A stretch of DNA of 37,969 nt from W0P33-017 sp963640395 (GCA_963640395.1 CAVHZH010000009.1:1-37969), one strand, 5' to 3'; positions 24,555 through 34,454 are shown, numbered from the stretch's first letter. Numbers and translations: made by a program. Notes: a model not told the origin generated them from the sequence alone.

Positions 24555-27500
24555 ATGAGTACAAATCTTTACAAGCTGGGTATCGACATCGGTTCCACAA
24601 CCGTAAAAGTCGCACTATTAAACGAAAAGGATGAATTGCTTTTTGCAGATTACAAGCGTCATTTTGCAAATATCCGCGAGACATTGACCGGTCTTTTGAC
24701 CGATGCGCGCGCCGCGCAGGGAAATGTAACGGTCTCACCGATGATCACCGGTTCCGGCGGTCTGACGCTCGCAAAGCATCTGGACATTCCGTTTGTGCAG
24801 GAGGTGATCAGTGTGTCTACCGCACTGACCCACTACGCACCGCAGACCGATGTAGCAATCGAGCTGGGCGGTGAGGATGCAAAGATCATTTATTTCGAGG
24901 GCGGCAACGTCGAGCAGCGCATGAACGGTATCTGTGCCGGTGGAACCGGATCCTTCATCGATCAGATGGCATCCCTGATCCAGACCGATGCGTCCGGACT
25001 CAATGAATATGCGAAAAACTACAAGGCGATCTACCCGATCGCTGCGCGATGCGGCGTATTTGCCAAGACGGACATCCAGCCCCTGATCAACGAGGGCGCG
25101 ACAAAGGAGGATCTGTCTGCCTCTATTTTTCAGGCGGTCGTCAACCAGACGATCAGCGGTCTCGCCTGCGGAAAGCCGATCCGCGGTCATGTTGCATTTT
25201 TAGGCGGTCCGCTGCACTTTTTATCAGAGTTAAAGGAGACATTTATCCGCACCTTAAAGCTGGATGAAGATCACGCGATCACACCGGAAAACTCGCATCT
25301 GTTCGCTGCGATCGGCTCGGCACTCAACTGCCAGCCCGCAAAAACAACGACATTAGACGCGCTGTTAGACCGCCTGACATCCGAGATCCACATGGAATTT
25401 GAGGTCGCACGTATGGAGCCGCTGTTTGCGTCGCAGGCGGATTATGATGCATTTATGGAGCGTCACAGCAGGCATCACGTGCAGACGTCTGCGCTTGCCT
25501 CCTATCACGGCAACTGTTATCTCGGCATCGATGCCGGCAGTACGACGACAAAGGTCGCGCTCGTCGGCGAGGACGGTTCCCTGCTCTATTCTTTCTACAG
25601 CAATAACAACGGCAGCCCGTTAGCTACTGCGATCCGCTCGATGAAAGAGATCTATGAGCAGTTACCAGAGGACGCACACATCGTCTACTCCTGCTCCACC
25701 GGATACGGTGAGGCGCTGATCAAAGCGGCGCTGCAGTTGGATGAGGGCGAGGTAGAAACAGTATCACATTACTATGCCGCCGCATTTTTCAACCCGAAGG
25801 TGGACTGTATCCTAGACATCGGCGGACAGGACATGAAATGCATCAAGATCAAGGATCATACCGTAGACAGCGTACAGCTCAACGAGGCTTGCTCCTCCGG
25901 CTGCGGCTCCTTTATCGAGACCTTTGCAAAATCACTCAATTACAGTGTCGAGGATTTTGCAGCCGAGGCATTGTTTGCGAAGCATCCGATCGATCTTGGC
26001 ACGCGCTGTACCGTTTTCATGAATTCCAAAGTCAAGCAGGCACAGAAGGAAGGCGCTTCCGTCGCAGACATCTCTGCCGGACTTGCCTACTCCGTCATTA
26101 AAAATGCCCTGTTTAAAGTCATCAAGCTCTCCGACCCGTCACAGCTTGGAAAACACGTGGTCGTACAGGGTGGTACATTTTACAACAACGCCGTACTGCG
26201 CAGCTTTGAGCGCATTTCCGGCGTAGAGGTCGTGCGCCCCGATATCGCGGGTATCATGGGTGCGTTCGGTGCGGCGCTCATCGCACGCGAGCGCTTCCAC
26301 GCAAACGGTGACCATGCATCCGGCATGCTGCCGATCGAAGCGATTTTAAACATGAAATACGACACAAGGCTCACACGCTGTCAGGGCTGTACGAACCACT
26401 GTCTGCTCACGATCAACCGGTTTGACGGTGACAGACGCTACATCACCGGCAACCGCTGTGAGCGCGGACTCGGCAAAGAGAAAAACAAGGATCACATCCC
26501 GAACCTGTTTGAATATAAAAACAAGCTTATTTTCAACTACGAGCCACTCTCCGAGGCAGAAATGTCGCGCGGCACGGTCGGTATTCCCCGTGTGCTCAAT
26601 TTCTACGAAAACTATCCGTTCTGGGCGACGTTTTTCAAATCACTCGGTTTCCGTGTGATACTAAGCCCGCAGTCAACGAGGGATATTTATGAGATGGGTA
26701 TCGAATCCATCCCCAGCGAGTCCGAATGCTATCCCGCGAAGCTCGCACACGGTCATATCACGTGGCTGATCCGCCAAAACGTAGACTGGATCTTTTACCC
26801 GTGCATCCCATATGAACGCAACGAGTTCCCGGATGCCAACAACCACTACAACTGCCCGATCGTGACCTCATATGCTGAGAATATTAAAAACAACGTGGAC
26901 GAGATCACTTCCGGTGAAGTCCGCTTTCTCAATCCGTTCTTGACGTTTGCCAGCAAAAAAGCGCTGACTGAAAAGCTGTGCGAGGTATTTGGCGCAGAGT
27001 TTTCGATCCCTGCGGAGGAGATCCACACGGCTGTAGATGCCGCTTGGAAGGAGCTGGCACATGTGCGCAATCTGATGCGCAAAAAAGGCGAGCAGACGCT
27101 CCGTTACCTCGAAAAGACCGGAAAACACGGGATCGTTCTCGCAGGCCGTCCGTATCATGTCGATCCGGAGATCAACCACGGCATTCCAGAGCTGATCAAT
27201 TCCTACGGCATTGCGGTGCTGACCGAGGATTCGATCTCCCATCTCGGAAATGTCGAGCGCCCGCTGATCGTCATGGATCAGTGGATGTACCACTCCAGAC
27301 TGTACGCTGCCGCAAACTATGTAAAAAAGACCGAAAATCTGGATCTGATCCAGCTCAATTCGTTCGGCTGCGGACTCGATGCGGTAACAACCGACTGTGT
27401 GAGCGATATTCTGACGAAATCAGGCAAGATATACACCTGTCTGAAGATCGACGAGGTAAACAACCTCGGTGCCGCTCGTATCCGCGTGCGCTCACTGCTC

Positions 27501-28802
27501 GCTGCGATCCGTGTGCGAAAGACGAATCCGAAAAAGCGCACGATCGTCCCTGCCAACCACAACCGTGTCATTTTCACGGAGGAAATGCGGGACAATTACA
27601 CGATCCTGTGCCCGCAGATGTCACCGATCCACTTCGAGCTGCTGCTGCCGGCATTCCGCTCCGCAGGCTACAATCTGGTCATCCCCGACGTATCGAGTCA
27701 GGAGGCGATCAACTCCGGTCTGCGCTACGTCAACAACGATGCCTGCTATCCGTCGCTGATCGTCGTCGGACAGCTCATGCACGCGATCGAGAGCGGCAAT
27801 TATGACATGGATAAAACCGCGGTGCTGATCTCCCAGACCGGTGGCGGCTGCCGCGCCAGCAACTATATCGGTTTTTACCGGCGTGCACTCGAAAAGGCGG
27901 GTTACCCGCAGGTGCCCGTGATCTCCATCAACATGGTAGGACTCGAGAAAAACCCCGGCTTTACGTTTACGCCAAAGCTCGTCCAGCGCGGTCTGTACGC
28001 GGCTGTATTCGGCGATATTTTCATGCGCTGTGTCTATGCGACGCGCCCGTATGAGAAGGTTTCCGGCTCGACAGACAAGCTGCACCGCAAGTGGAAAAAG
28101 CGTGTCTGCCAGTTCGTATCCGAGGATCACATGCTCTCGCACCGCAAGTTCAACTGGATGTGCCGCCAGATCATCAGGGAATTCGATGAACTGCCCCGCA
28201 GGAACGTGAAAAAGCCGCGTGTCGGCATCGTCGGTGAGATTCTCGTGAAGTTCCATCCCGAGGCGAACAACCACCTCGCCAAGCTGCTTGAGGCAGAGGG
28301 CGCAGAGGCAGTCGTACCGGATCTGCTCGACTTCCTGCTCTACTGCCTGTACAACAATAAATTCAAGGCAGACGAGCTTGGCATGAGCAAAAAGTCCGCG
28401 CGCAACTCCATGCTCGGCATCAAGGCGCTCGAATGGCTGCGCTCCGCCGCACGCTCCGCGTTTGAAAAGAGCAAGCACTTTGATCCGCCTGCACACATTG
28501 AGGAGCTGGCAAAATACGCCGCGCCGATCGTATCGATCGGCAACCAGACCGGTGAGGGATGGTTCTTGACCGGAGAAATGATGGAGCTGATCCACTGCGG
28601 TGCAAAAAATATCGTATGTACCCAGCCGTTCGCCTGCCTACCAAACCATATCGTAGGCAAGGGTGTCATCAAAAAGATCCGCCACGAGCACCCGGAGGCG
28701 AATATCGTAGCAATCGACTATGATCCCGGTGCCAGCGAGGTCAACCAGCTCAACCGTATCAAGCTGATGCTGTCTACCGCTCAAAAAAACCTAAATAGAT
28801 AA
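24555..28802 (+). CDS. 2-hydroxyacyl-CoA dehydratase activase fusion (large form)
   Basis: 1415 residues. Two BadF/BcrA-type ATPase domains stand in tandem: GIDIGSTTVK at 9-18 with the iron-sulfur Cys127 in ICAGGTGSF, and GIDAGSTTTK at 324-333 with Cys446/Cys450 in ACSSGCGSF. A cysteine cluster CQGCTNHC (609-616) and Cys635 follow, then a DUF2229-like segment (about 650-870) and a C-terminal HgdB-like region (about 1000-1400). In the family such ATPases reduce the dehydratase by ATP-driven electron transfer. These giant fused proteins are widespread in anaerobes with no known substrate. It stands alone between terminators, with no dehydratase or electron donor beside it. Start ATG has only weak AGAGG upstream. 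Confidence 0.88.
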   Translation: MSTNLYKLGIDIGSTTVKVALLNEKDELLFADYKRHFANIRETLTGLLTDARAAQGNVTVSPMITGSGGLTLAKHLDIPFVQEVISVSTALTHYAPQTDVAIELGGEDAKIIYFEGGNVEQRMNGICAGGTGSFIDQMASLIQTDASGLNEYAKNYKAIYPIAARCGVFAKTDIQPLINEGATKEDLSASIFQAVVNQTISGLACGKPIRGHVAFLGGPLHFLSELKETFIRTLKLDEDHAITPENSHLFAAIGSALNCQPAKTTTLDALLDRLTSEIHMEFEVARMEPLFASQADYDAFMERHSRHHVQTSALASYHGNCYLGIDAGSTTTKVALVGEDGSLLYSFYSNNNGSPLATAIRSMKEIYEQLPEDAHIVYSCSTGYGEALIKAALQLDEGEVETVSHYYAAAFFNPKVDCILDIGGQDMKCIKIKDHTVDSVQLNEACSSGCGSFIETFAKSLNYSVEDFAAEALFAKHPIDLGTRCTVFMNSKVKQAQKEGASVADISAGLAYSVIKNALFKVIKLSDPSQLGKHVVVQGGTFYNNAVLRSFERISGVEVVRPDIAGIMGAFGAALIARERFHANGDHASGMLPIEAILNMKYDTRLTRCQGCTNHCLLTINRFDGDRRYITGNRCERGLGKEKNKDHIPNLFEYKNKLIFNYEPLSEAEMSRGTVGIPRVLNFYENYPFWATFFKSLGFRVILSPQSTRDIYEMGIESIPSESECYPAKLAHGHITWLIRQNVDWIFYPCIPYERNEFPDANNHYNCPIVTSYAENIKNNVDEITSGEVRFLNPFLTFASKKALTEKLCEVFGAEFSIPAEEIHTAVDAAWKELAHVRNLMRKKGEQTLRYLEKTGKHGIVLAGRPYHVDPEINHGIPELINSYGIAVLTEDSISHLGNVERPLIVMDQWMYHSRLYAAANYVKKTENLDLIQLNSFGCGLDAVTTDCVSDILTKSGKIYTCLKIDEVNNLGAARIRVRSLLAAIRVRKTNPKKRTIVPANHNRVIFTEEMRDNYTILCPQMSPIHFELLLPAFRSAGYNLVIPDVSSQEAINSGLRYVNNDACYPSLIVVGQLMHAIESGNYDMDKTAVLISQTGGGCRASNYIGFYRRALEKAGYPQVPVISINMVGLEKNPGFTFTPKLVQRGLYAAVFGDIFMRCVYATRPYEKVSGSTDKLHRKWKKRVCQFVSEDHMLSHRKFNWMCRQIIREFDELPRRNVKKPRVGIVGEILVKFHPEANNHLAKLLEAEGAEAVVPDLLDFLLYCLYNNKFKADELGMSKKSARNSMLGIKALEWLRSAARSAFEKSKHFDPPAHIEELAKYAAPIVSIGNQTGEGWFLTGEMMELIHCGAKNIVCTQPFACLPNHIVGKGVIKKIRHEHPEANIVAIDYDPGASEVNQLNRIKLMLSTAQKNLNR

Positions 28803-28836
28803 TAAAAAAAGTTGCCGGCTGGCAACTTTTTTTATT
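28801..28836. terminator. Bidirectional terminator
   Basis: Sixteen-base arms AATAAAAAAAGTTGCC and its complement around GGCT, A-rich before and T-rich after on both strands; it serves the activase gene (plus) and nrdD (minus). Confidence 0.88.
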
Positions 28837-28851
28837 ATCTTAATATTTTCT

Positions 28852-31056
28852 CTACAGGTGCAGCACGCGCTCCTTGATCTCCTGCGTTCTGCCCTGATTC
28901 CAGAACTGTGTACCGATATAGCCGCAGGTACGGCGTGCGACATTCATCTTATTCTGGTCACGGTTGCCGCAGTTCGGGCACTCCCACACCAGCTTGCCAT
29001 GTTCATCGTTCACGATGCGGATCTCTCCGCCAAAGCCGCAGATCTGACAATAATCGCTCTTTGTATTCAACTCTGCATACATAATGTTATCATAGATATA
29101 TTTCATCACGGTAAGCACCGCTTCGATATTATTTTGCATATCGGGAACTTCCACGTAGCTGATCGCGCCACCCGGCGACAGCTCCTGAAACTGTGCTTCA
29201 AATTTGAGCTTGGTAAACGCATCGATCTGCTCGGTCACATGTACGTGATAGCTGTTCGTGATATAGCTTTTGTCCGTAACACCCGGGATCACGCCAAAGC
29301 GCTTCTGCAGGCATTTTGCAAACTTATAGGTCGTGGACTCTAACGGTGTGCCGTATACACTGAAATCGATATTTGTCTCCTGCTTCCAGCGCGTGCACGC
29401 ATCATTCAGATACTGCATCACCTTCAGTGCAAACGGTGTCGCCTCCGCATCTGTATGCGACTTTCCGGTCATATACCGCGTACACTCGCACAGTCCCGCA
29501 TAGCCGAGTGAAATCGTGGAATAACCGTTATATAACAGCCGGTCGATCTTCTCCCCCGGTGCCAGTCTCGCCAGTGCGCCATGCTGCCACAGAATCGGTG
29601 CAACATCCGAAGGAGTCCCCTTCAAGCGCTCATGACGGCACATCAGTGCACGGTAACACAGATCCAGACGCTCGTCAAAGATCTTCCAGAACTGATCCAT
29701 ATCACCGCCGGAAGAACATGCGATGTCCACGAGATTGAGCGTCACAACGCCCTGATTGAACCTGCCGTAATATTTGTGCTTTCCCTCTATGTAATTGCCC
29801 GCGTTGGCGATATTGCCGACTCCCGCATCCGTAAAACGATCCGGTGTGAGGAAGCTGCGGCATCCCATACACGTATATACATCGCCTTTTTTTAACTGAC
29901 GCATGATCTTCTCGGAAATGTAGTCCGGCACCATACGCTTCGCCGTACACTCTGCTGCGATCTTTGTCAGATAAAAATATTTGCTGTCCTCGTGGATGTT
30001 GTCCTCCTCCAGCGTATAGATCAGCTTCGGGAACGCCGGTGTGATATAGACACCACGCTCATTTTTCACGCCCCGGATGCGCTGATACAGCATCTCCTCG
30101 ATGATCATAGCCAGATCATCCCGGATGCGTCCCTCGGGCACCTCATCCAGATACATGAATACGGTCACAAATGGAGCCTGTCCGTTCGTCGTCATCAGGG
30201 AGATCACCTGATACTGGATCATCTGCACACCCTGCTTGATCTCCTCGCGCACGCGCATCTCCGCGATGTCATTGATCTGCGCCTCGCCAAGCTGCAAGCC
30301 CTCTGTCTCAAACTCCTCACGCACCTTTGCGCGGTACTTTTCACGGCTGACCTGTACAAACGGTGCCAGATGCGCCAGAGAAATACTCTGACCGCCATAC
30401 TGCGCACTCGCGATCTGTGCGATACTCTGTGTCGCGATGTTGCACGCGGTCGCAAAGCTCTTGGGGCGGTCGATCATCGTCTCGCTGATGACCGTACCGT
30501 TCTGCAGCATATCCTCTAAATTGACCAGACAGCAGTTGTGCATATGCTGCGCAAAATAGTCTGCGTCATGAAAATGGATAATGCCCTTCTCATGCGCCTC
30601 AATGACCTCGTCGGGCAGCAGAAAACGTCTCGTGATGTCCTTGCTGACCTCGCCTGCCATATAATCACGCTGGACGCTGTTGACCGTCGGGTTTTTATTT
30701 GAATTTTCCTGCTTTACCTCTTCATTGTTACACTCGATCAGACTCAGGATCTGCTCGTCTGTAGAGTTGGATTTACGCACAAGCGCTCTCCGATAACGAT
30801 ATGTGATATAGTTTCTGGCAACGCCAAATGCGCGCAGATCCATAATCTGATTCTCCACCAGATCCTGAATCTCCTCCACGTTCAGCGCGCGCTTCATCTC
30901 CTCACACGCATTGCGCACATTATCCGCTATCTTAAGAATCTGCTCCTGTGTCATGCGTTCCGCTGCGGGCACACTCTCATTTGCCTTCTGGACTGCCGCA
31001 ATAATTTTGGTAATATCGTAATCGACCTCTGCCCCACTTCTTTTAATAATCTTCAT
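28852..31056 (-). CDS. nrdD: Anaerobic ribonucleoside-triphosphate reductase
   Basis: Glycyl radical enzyme making deoxyribonucleotides for DNA synthesis without oxygen. 734 residues: an ATP-cone regulatory domain at 1-95 (IIKRSGAEVDYDITKI), the barrel with active-site Cys candidates (NCCLVNLEDML near 178, TCMGCRSF near 394), a C-terminal zinc site CQIC...CPNC near 670-695, and the glycyl radical Gly712 in RTCGYIG. ATG has AAAGGAG upstream. The activating enzyme NrdG is not next to it, whereas the two are usually adjacent. Own promoter upstream. Confidence 0.96.
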   Translation of the reverse strand: MKIIKRSGAEVDYDITKIIAAVQKANESVPAAERMTQEQILKIADNVRNACEEMKRALNVEEIQDLVENQIMDLRAFGVARNYITYRYRRALVRKSNSTDEQILSLIECNNEEVKQENSNKNPTVNSVQRDYMAGEVSKDITRRFLLPDEVIEAHEKGIIHFHDADYFAQHMHNCCLVNLEDMLQNGTVISETMIDRPKSFATACNIATQSIAQIASAQYGGQSISLAHLAPFVQVSREKYRAKVREEFETEGLQLGEAQINDIAEMRVREEIKQGVQMIQYQVISLMTTNGQAPFVTVFMYLDEVPEGRIRDDLAMIIEEMLYQRIRGVKNERGVYITPAFPKLIYTLEEDNIHEDSKYFYLTKIAAECTAKRMVPDYISEKIMRQLKKGDVYTCMGCRSFLTPDRFTDAGVGNIANAGNYIEGKHKYYGRFNQGVVTLNLVDIACSSGGDMDQFWKIFDERLDLCYRALMCRHERLKGTPSDVAPILWQHGALARLAPGEKIDRLLYNGYSTISLGYAGLCECTRYMTGKSHTDAEATPFALKVMQYLNDACTRWKQETNIDFSVYGTPLESTTYKFAKCLQKRFGVIPGVTDKSYITNSYHVHVTEQIDAFTKLKFEAQFQELSPGGAISYVEVPDMQNNIEAVLTVMKYIYDNIMYAELNTKSDYCQICGFGGEIRIVNDEHGKLVWECPNCGNRDQNKMNVARRTCGYIGTQFWNQGRTQEIKERVLHL

Positions 31057-31140
31057 ACCAAATTCTCCTTTAGCCTGTCTCTCACCGGCGCCAGAACTGC
31101 GTGGCTGCTGATTCTCGCGTCAAAAAAGTCGTTACCATGT

Positions 31141-31169
31141 ATTGTACTAGATGTTGTGTTTGGTGTCAA
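31141..31169 (-). promoter_or_regulatory. Promoter of nrdD
   Basis: Minus-strand TTGACA (31164-31169), 17-base spacer, TACAAT (31141-31146). The spacer contains ACACAACATCTAGT, faintly like an NrdR box, but no second box at the usual spacing is clear. Confidence 0.7.
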
Positions 31170-31204
31170 CCGAGATACAAGATATTTCTTTTTTTGGTGA
31201 TTTT

Positions 31205-31250
31205 TTACAAAAATTTAAGAGGTGGATTACACATGCATTCCACCTCTTTT
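31205..31250 (-). terminator. Terminator after hisB
   Basis: AAGAGGTGGA/TCCACCTCTT hairpin (31217-31226 with 31239-31248), followed on the minus strand by AAATTTTTG. Confidence 0.75.
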
Positions 31251-31281
31251 TCACCTATATAATACACTCATTTGTGCGGGC

Positions 31282-31869
31282 TTATAAAGCGCCTTTTGTC
31301 GATAACACATCCGTGATGCGGGGATCGAACCGCGTCGCCGCGTCGAGTGCTTTCGCAAATGCCTTAAACAACGCTTCCATCATGTGATGGTCATTTTCCC
31401 CGTATGGCACCTTCAGATGTAGATTCATGCCGGCTGCATAGCTGATGGCATAGAAAAATTCATGCGCCATCTGTGTGTCCATACCGCCCACCATCTGACC
31501 GCGGAACGGTGCATCGAACACCAGATACGGCCGTCCGGACAGATCTACCGCACACACCGCCAGCGTCTCATCCATCGGCAGCATACAGCTCCCGTAACGG
31601 ACGATACCCTTTTTATCTCCGAGTGACTCGCGGATCGCAGTGCCGAGTACAATACCCATATCCTCGATCGTATGGTGGCTGTCCACATGGATATCCCCCT
31701 GACAGGTCGCCGTCAGATCAAACAATCCATGCCTCGTAAATCCATCCAGCATATGATCAAAAAATCCGATGCCTGTATGGATATGGCTTACTCCGGTTCC
31801 GTCAAGCTCCAGCTCTACCTTGATCTTCGTCTCCTTTGTGCTTCGCTCAATCACTGCTGTTCGACTCAT
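31282..31869 (-). CDS. hisB: Imidazoleglycerol-phosphate dehydratase
   Basis: Sixth-to-seventh step of histidine synthesis: dehydrates imidazole glycerol phosphate. 195 residues, the monofunctional form without the HAD phosphatase domain. Manganese-binding repeats: DGFTRHGLFDL / DSHHTIEDMGIVLG near 44-74 and FFYAISYAAG / ENDHHMMEALFKAFAKAL near 137-175. It starts three bases after the stop of the glycyl radical dehydratase gene, with AAGGTGGG inside that gene serving as ribosome site, so they look co-transcribed and translationally linked. No other his genes are in the window. Confidence 0.95.
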   Translation of the reverse strand: MSRTAVIERSTKETKIKVELELDGTGVSHIHTGIGFFDHMLDGFTRHGLFDLTATCQGDIHVDSHHTIEDMGIVLGTAIRESLGDKKGIVRYGSCMLPMDETLAVCAVDLSGRPYLVFDAPFRGQMVGGMDTQMAHEFFYAISYAAGMNLHLKVPYGENDHHMMEALFKAFAKALDAATRFDPRITDVLSTKGAL

Positions 31870-31872
31870 TTA

Positions 31873-34404
31873 TTAAAACCCACCTTGCTCTGTTCTCTTG
31901 ATAATATCATCCTGCAGCGACTTGGACAATGTCGTAAACAATGCACTGTAGCCTGCTACACGGACAACCAGTGTCTTATAATTTTCCGGGTGCTTCTGTG
32001 CATCCAGCAAAGTCTCACGGTTCACGACGTTAAACTGCATATGCATACCCTTCTCATCGAAGAAAGTACGGATGTAGGATGCAAATTTGCGCAGTCCGTC
32101 CTCGCCTGCCAGTGCCGACGGATGGAACTTCTGGTTAAACAGCGTACCGTTCGATGCAATGCCGTGATCCAGCTTTGACACAGAGTTCGCGGTCGCTGTC
32201 GGTCCCTTGATATCGCGTCCCTGCATCGGTCCGACACCATCTGCCACCGGCGTATTTGCCAGTCTGCCGTCCGGGGTCGCTCCAGTCTGTTTGCCGAGCG
32301 GCACATTCGCAGATACCGGGTAAAGGCCCGCCTGATACATACCGCCTCTGGGGTTTTTATACTGCTGCAAAGGTTTGGTATAAGCATAAGCCACGCGGCG
32401 TGCCATCGCATCCGCATCATCATCGTCATTTCCGTATTTGGGTGCCTGTTCGATCAGACTCAGGATCTCATCGTATCGCTTCTGCGTTGCCTCATCCGGC
32501 TTCACATTCGCGAGTGTCTCTGCGATAACAGCGATCTCTTTTTCGCCAACCTTCTGACCCTTCGCGATCATATCCGCGATGATCTGTGAGGACAGCTCCT
32601 GCATCCGCATCGTGCTCAGTCCCTTGCCGAAATTATTCTCTAGCGCATCCTTCAGCTCTGCCATTGTGACCGTCTTTTTGTCATATACAAGCTCACGCAC
32701 CGCGAGCATGGAATCTGCCACATTCGCGATACCAAAGCCCTGCGGACCGGTAAAGTTGTAGATCGCGCCGCCCTCCTGCAAGGACTTTCCGCGTCCGATA
32801 CAGTCATCAATCATGCTGGACTGGAACGGCAGCGGCATACGTGTCGCATGTGCATTGTCAATACAGTTGATCGCATTGACCATGGTTGCGATAAAATAGT
32901 TCATCTGCCTCTCATAAGCATGATAGAACTCCTCGAATGTCGCCATCTTTGTGACATCCCCGGTCTGGAGTCCGACCTTCTCACCGTTCTCATAGCCGTT
33001 GGAGAATACCATCTCTAACGGACGGCACATATTGAAGAATGCGGCATCATGCCAGCCATCTGTCTTGCCCGCCTTCTGCGGCTCCACACAGCCGATGATA
33101 TTGTAGGTACGCGCATCTTCTAAAGATACACCTCTGCTCATCAGAGCAGGAATGATCACTTCATCATTGTAAAATGCCGGTAAACCGATACCGGTACGTG
33201 CCAGACGCGCCGCCTTGATGATAAATGCATCCGGTGTCTTGTTCCAGACACGGACAGACAACGACGGCTGCGGCAGCCTGACATGCATGCTGGCCTCCAG
33301 ACACATAAAGGACAGGTCATTCGTCACGTCCAGACCTTCCTCGTCCTGTCCGCCCGCGATCAGGTTCTGGAACAGGCTGTAGCCCGCAAATCCGTCCGCG
33401 CTGCCCTCATCACGGCACTTGTTCAGATCATTCAGCTTGATCCAGACACAGTCTAACAGCTCCTGTGCTGCCTCACGGGTAATACGTCCCTCATCAATAT
33501 CCTTTTTATAATAAGGATACATATACTGGTCAAACCGTCCGGGTGAGATCGAATGTCCGCTGGACTCGGTCTGCAGCAGCTCCTGTACAAACCAGAACGA
33601 CTGGCATGCCTCATAGAAAGTCTCTGCTGGCTTTGCGGGTACCCGCTCACAGTTCGCTGCGATCACACGCAGCTCTTCTTTTCTGACCGGATCGGTCTCT
33701 TTTTCTGCTTCCTCGGCAGCGAGCGCCGCATAACGCTTTGCATATGTGATCGCTGCCTGACAACTCATTTTTGCAGCCTCAAGAAATGCATGATGTCTTG
33801 CATAGTCCGGTGCACATAAAGTGAGCTTGTCCAGCTCTGCATCGATCTTTTCGATAATGCCCTCAAATCCGATAGCAAGCACTTCCTCATATTTTACCGT
33901 AAAATGACCGACACCGTTATAGTAATAGTTACCCGGGGTAAAAATATTGTGCTTCATCGCCATGATCGCTTCGTCTGCCATCGTAGCAGTCGCCAGCTCA
34001 CTGGTCGTCTTGCCCTTCCAATACTTATACGCCTCATGCAGACGCTTTTTCGTATCGTCAGCGATATAGAACGGATCTGCCTCACGGGTTGCTACCGTAT
34101 CATATTCCTGCTCCATCCACTCAAAGGAATACTCGGGAAACATCTGGCATCCGCGCGGTGCGATCGAATTGCTTCCAACGATCAGCTCCATCGGACGGAT
34201 GACGATCGGCAGCTTCTCACAGATCGCCTGAAATGCCTTTGCACGGCGCGTAATGATCGGATCATTTTCAGTCGCGCGATAGCTCTCTGTCACGATCTCC
34301 GCACGGTCTGCCTCTATGACCGGCATCTTATCAAACAGATATTCTATCAATTTTGGAATACGGGGAGACTTTTCGATCTCTCCATCATAAAACTGTTTCG
34401 GCAT
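31873..34404 (-). CDS. Glycyl radical glycerol/1,2-propanediol dehydratase
   Basis: B12-independent diol dehydratase of the glycyl radical family, converting 1,2-propanediol or glycerol to the aldehyde. 843 residues. The diagnostic set known from clostridial glycerol dehydratase is present: His167 (GVGHFTV), His284-Ser285 (SSGHSISPG), Cys439-x-Glu441 (GCVEP), Asp453 (GWHD), and the radical Gly818 in RVAGYS. Pyruvate formate-lyase would show two adjacent active-site cysteines, absent here. ATG at 34404 chosen (GGAGG 8 bases upstream); an earlier TTG overlaps that site. No activating radical-SAM enzyme adjoins. Rhamnose genes and a shell gene elsewhere in the window suggest propanediol as substrate, an inference; the residues alone do not separate it from glycerol. 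Confidence 0.85.
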   Translation of the reverse strand: MPKQFYDGEIEKSPRIPKLIEYLFDKMPVIEADRAEIVTESYRATENDPIITRRAKAFQAICEKLPIVIRPMELIVGSNSIAPRGCQMFPEYSFEWMEQEYDTVATREADPFYIADDTKKRLHEAYKYWKGKTTSELATATMADEAIMAMKHNIFTPGNYYYNGVGHFTVKYEEVLAIGFEGIIEKIDAELDKLTLCAPDYARHHAFLEAAKMSCQAAITYAKRYAALAAEEAEKETDPVRKEELRVIAANCERVPAKPAETFYEACQSFWFVQELLQTESSGHSISPGRFDQYMYPYYKKDIDEGRITREAAQELLDCVWIKLNDLNKCRDEGSADGFAGYSLFQNLIAGGQDEEGLDVTNDLSFMCLEASMHVRLPQPSLSVRVWNKTPDAFIIKAARLARTGIGLPAFYNDEVIIPALMSRGVSLEDARTYNIIGCVEPQKAGKTDGWHDAAFFNMCRPLEMVFSNGYENGEKVGLQTGDVTKMATFEEFYHAYERQMNYFIATMVNAINCIDNAHATRMPLPFQSSMIDDCIGRGKSLQEGGAIYNFTGPQGFGIANVADSMLAVRELVYDKKTVTMAELKDALENNFGKGLSTMRMQELSSQIIADMIAKGQKVGEKEIAVIAETLANVKPDEATQKRYDEILSLIEQAPKYGNDDDDADAMARRVAYAYTKPLQQYKNPRGGMYQAGLYPVSANVPLGKQTGATPDGRLANTPVADGVGPMQGRDIKGPTATANSVSKLDHGIASNGTLFNQKFHPSALAGEDGLRKFASYIRTFFDEKGMHMQFNVVNRETLLDAQKHPENYKTLVVRVAGYSALFTTLSKSLQDDIIKRTEQGGF

Positions 34405-34454
34405 ACTCGTTTCCTCCAAACAATCATTTTTGTTTACTTTGGTTTCTATCTAAA

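Noticed and set aside
28852..28910. nrdG downstream of nrdD
   Set aside because: nrdD ends 16 bases from the terminator and the next gene is convergent; no radical-SAM CxxxCxxC frame is present.
31141..31169. NrdR box pair in the nrdD promoter
   Set aside because: Only one weak ACAC...GT match; the second box at the expected spacing is missing.
31873..34404. Pyruvate formate-lyase
   Set aside because: The active site has GCVEP with a single cysteine followed by Glu and a matching Asp, the diol dehydratase/choline-lyase layout, not paired cysteines.
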